Assembly: GCA_018830205.1 (NCBI GenBank)
Contig: JAHJSX010000128.1
Location: forward strand, 1-5,149
Source: an archaeon
Lineage (GTDB): Archaea; Hydrothermarchaeota; Hydrothermarchaeia; Hydrothermarchaeales; Hydrothermarchaeaceae
Direction of reading: 5' to 3'
DNA length: 5,149 nucleotides
The notes below the pieces were generated by a model that worked only from the letters and a program-made list of their open reading frames with translations, was not told the origin of the DNA and made no database searches. Shown one piece after another: positions 4,971 through 5,149 of the stretch (its first letter is position 1; each line of letters begins with the position of its first letter). Position numbers and translations under genes: made by a program.

Positions 4971-5149
4971 ATGAAGCATGGAATTTTTTTATTAATTCTT
5001 GTTTTATGCGGGTGTGCAAAGGCGCCTGTTTCAGTTGAAACGGTGGTGCTAGATGTCGAGCCCGTAATCGACTATTATTCACTTGGGGGATACACGGGTG
5101 AGGGGGGCGAGGCCTTTTTGGCTGTGTCCGGTGACACAGGCGATGTCAG
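4971..5149 (+). CDS. Putative secreted lipoprotein, N-terminal part only
   Basis: The ATG at 4971 follows the DUF63 stop by one base and opens a frame that runs off the window, giving 59 full codons. Residues 1-15 look like a short lipoprotein signal: Lys2, a hydrophobic core IFLLILVL (5-12), then LCGC (12-15), with Cys15 as the likely lipidated residue although Cys at position 13 is unusual for a lipobox. The mature part begins AKAPVSVETVV and contains Gly-rich turns (45-53). No known domain can be recognised in the visible part. It is probably attached to the outer face of the membrane and made together with DUF63. There is no convincing ribosome binding site, so translational coupling is likely. 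Confidence 0.6.
   Translation, partial: MKHGIFLLILVLCGCAKAPVSVETVVLDVEPVIDYYSLGGYTGEGGEAFLAVSGDTGDV

Noticed and set aside
5077..5136. Short inverted repeat GTGTCCGGTGACAC near the window end as a regulatory hairpin.
   Set aside because: It is a five-base-pair stem inside the lipoprotein reading frame with no T run. This is expected by chance in coding sequence.

Overview
The window reads as a piece of an archaeal chromosome. The gene content shows this directly: a sn-glycerol-1-phosphate dehydrogenase (the enzyme that sets archaeal lipid stereochemistry), UPF0179 and DUF63 proteins (families known essentially from archaea), a NIP7-like PUA protein, a short archaeal ZPR1 zinc-finger protein, a long FKBP with an insert-in-flap domain, and what looks like the end of archaeal SepF. 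Promoters are of the BRE/TATA type, and one gene has an AGGTGAT ribosome binding site. I cannot place the lineage more finely. A euryarchaeal or DPANN-like genome would fit.

Layout, left to right. (1) 1-692, plus strand: the end of a SepF-like cell-division gene, then ZPR1 five bases later, probably one transcript. (2) 693-1440: a more AT-rich stretch with a small two-CxxC zinc-finger protein of unknown function (803-1063) and a SemiSWEET sugar transporter (1137-1391). An exact 14-base direct repeat sits at both ends of this stretch, just after the stop codons of ZPR1 and SemiSWEET. (3) 1441-2672, plus strand: a coupled NIP7-like / FKBP pair joined by a TAATG stop-start overlap, pointing to ribosome assembly and protein folding. 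(4) 4146-2669, minus strand: glycerol-1-phosphate dehydrogenase followed by the cysteine-rich UPF0179 protein, coupled by an ATGA overlap. This pair converges on FKBP with overlapping stop codons. (5) 4193-5149, plus strand: a DUF63 multi-spanning membrane protein and, one base after its stop, the start of a lipoprotein-like gene that runs off the window.

The DUF63 and glycerol-1-phosphate dehydrogenase genes diverge from a 46-base gap holding one obvious AT-rich core element, which may serve as TATA box in both directions. Several genes appear to be leaderless, with the TATA element about 26-31 bases before the start codon.

Most of the window is conserved archaeal housekeeping. I do not see a clearly new defence, mobile or RNA-based system. 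The most notable features are the repeat-bounded AT-rich insert, the shared divergent promoter, and two uncharacterised cysteine-rich proteins.
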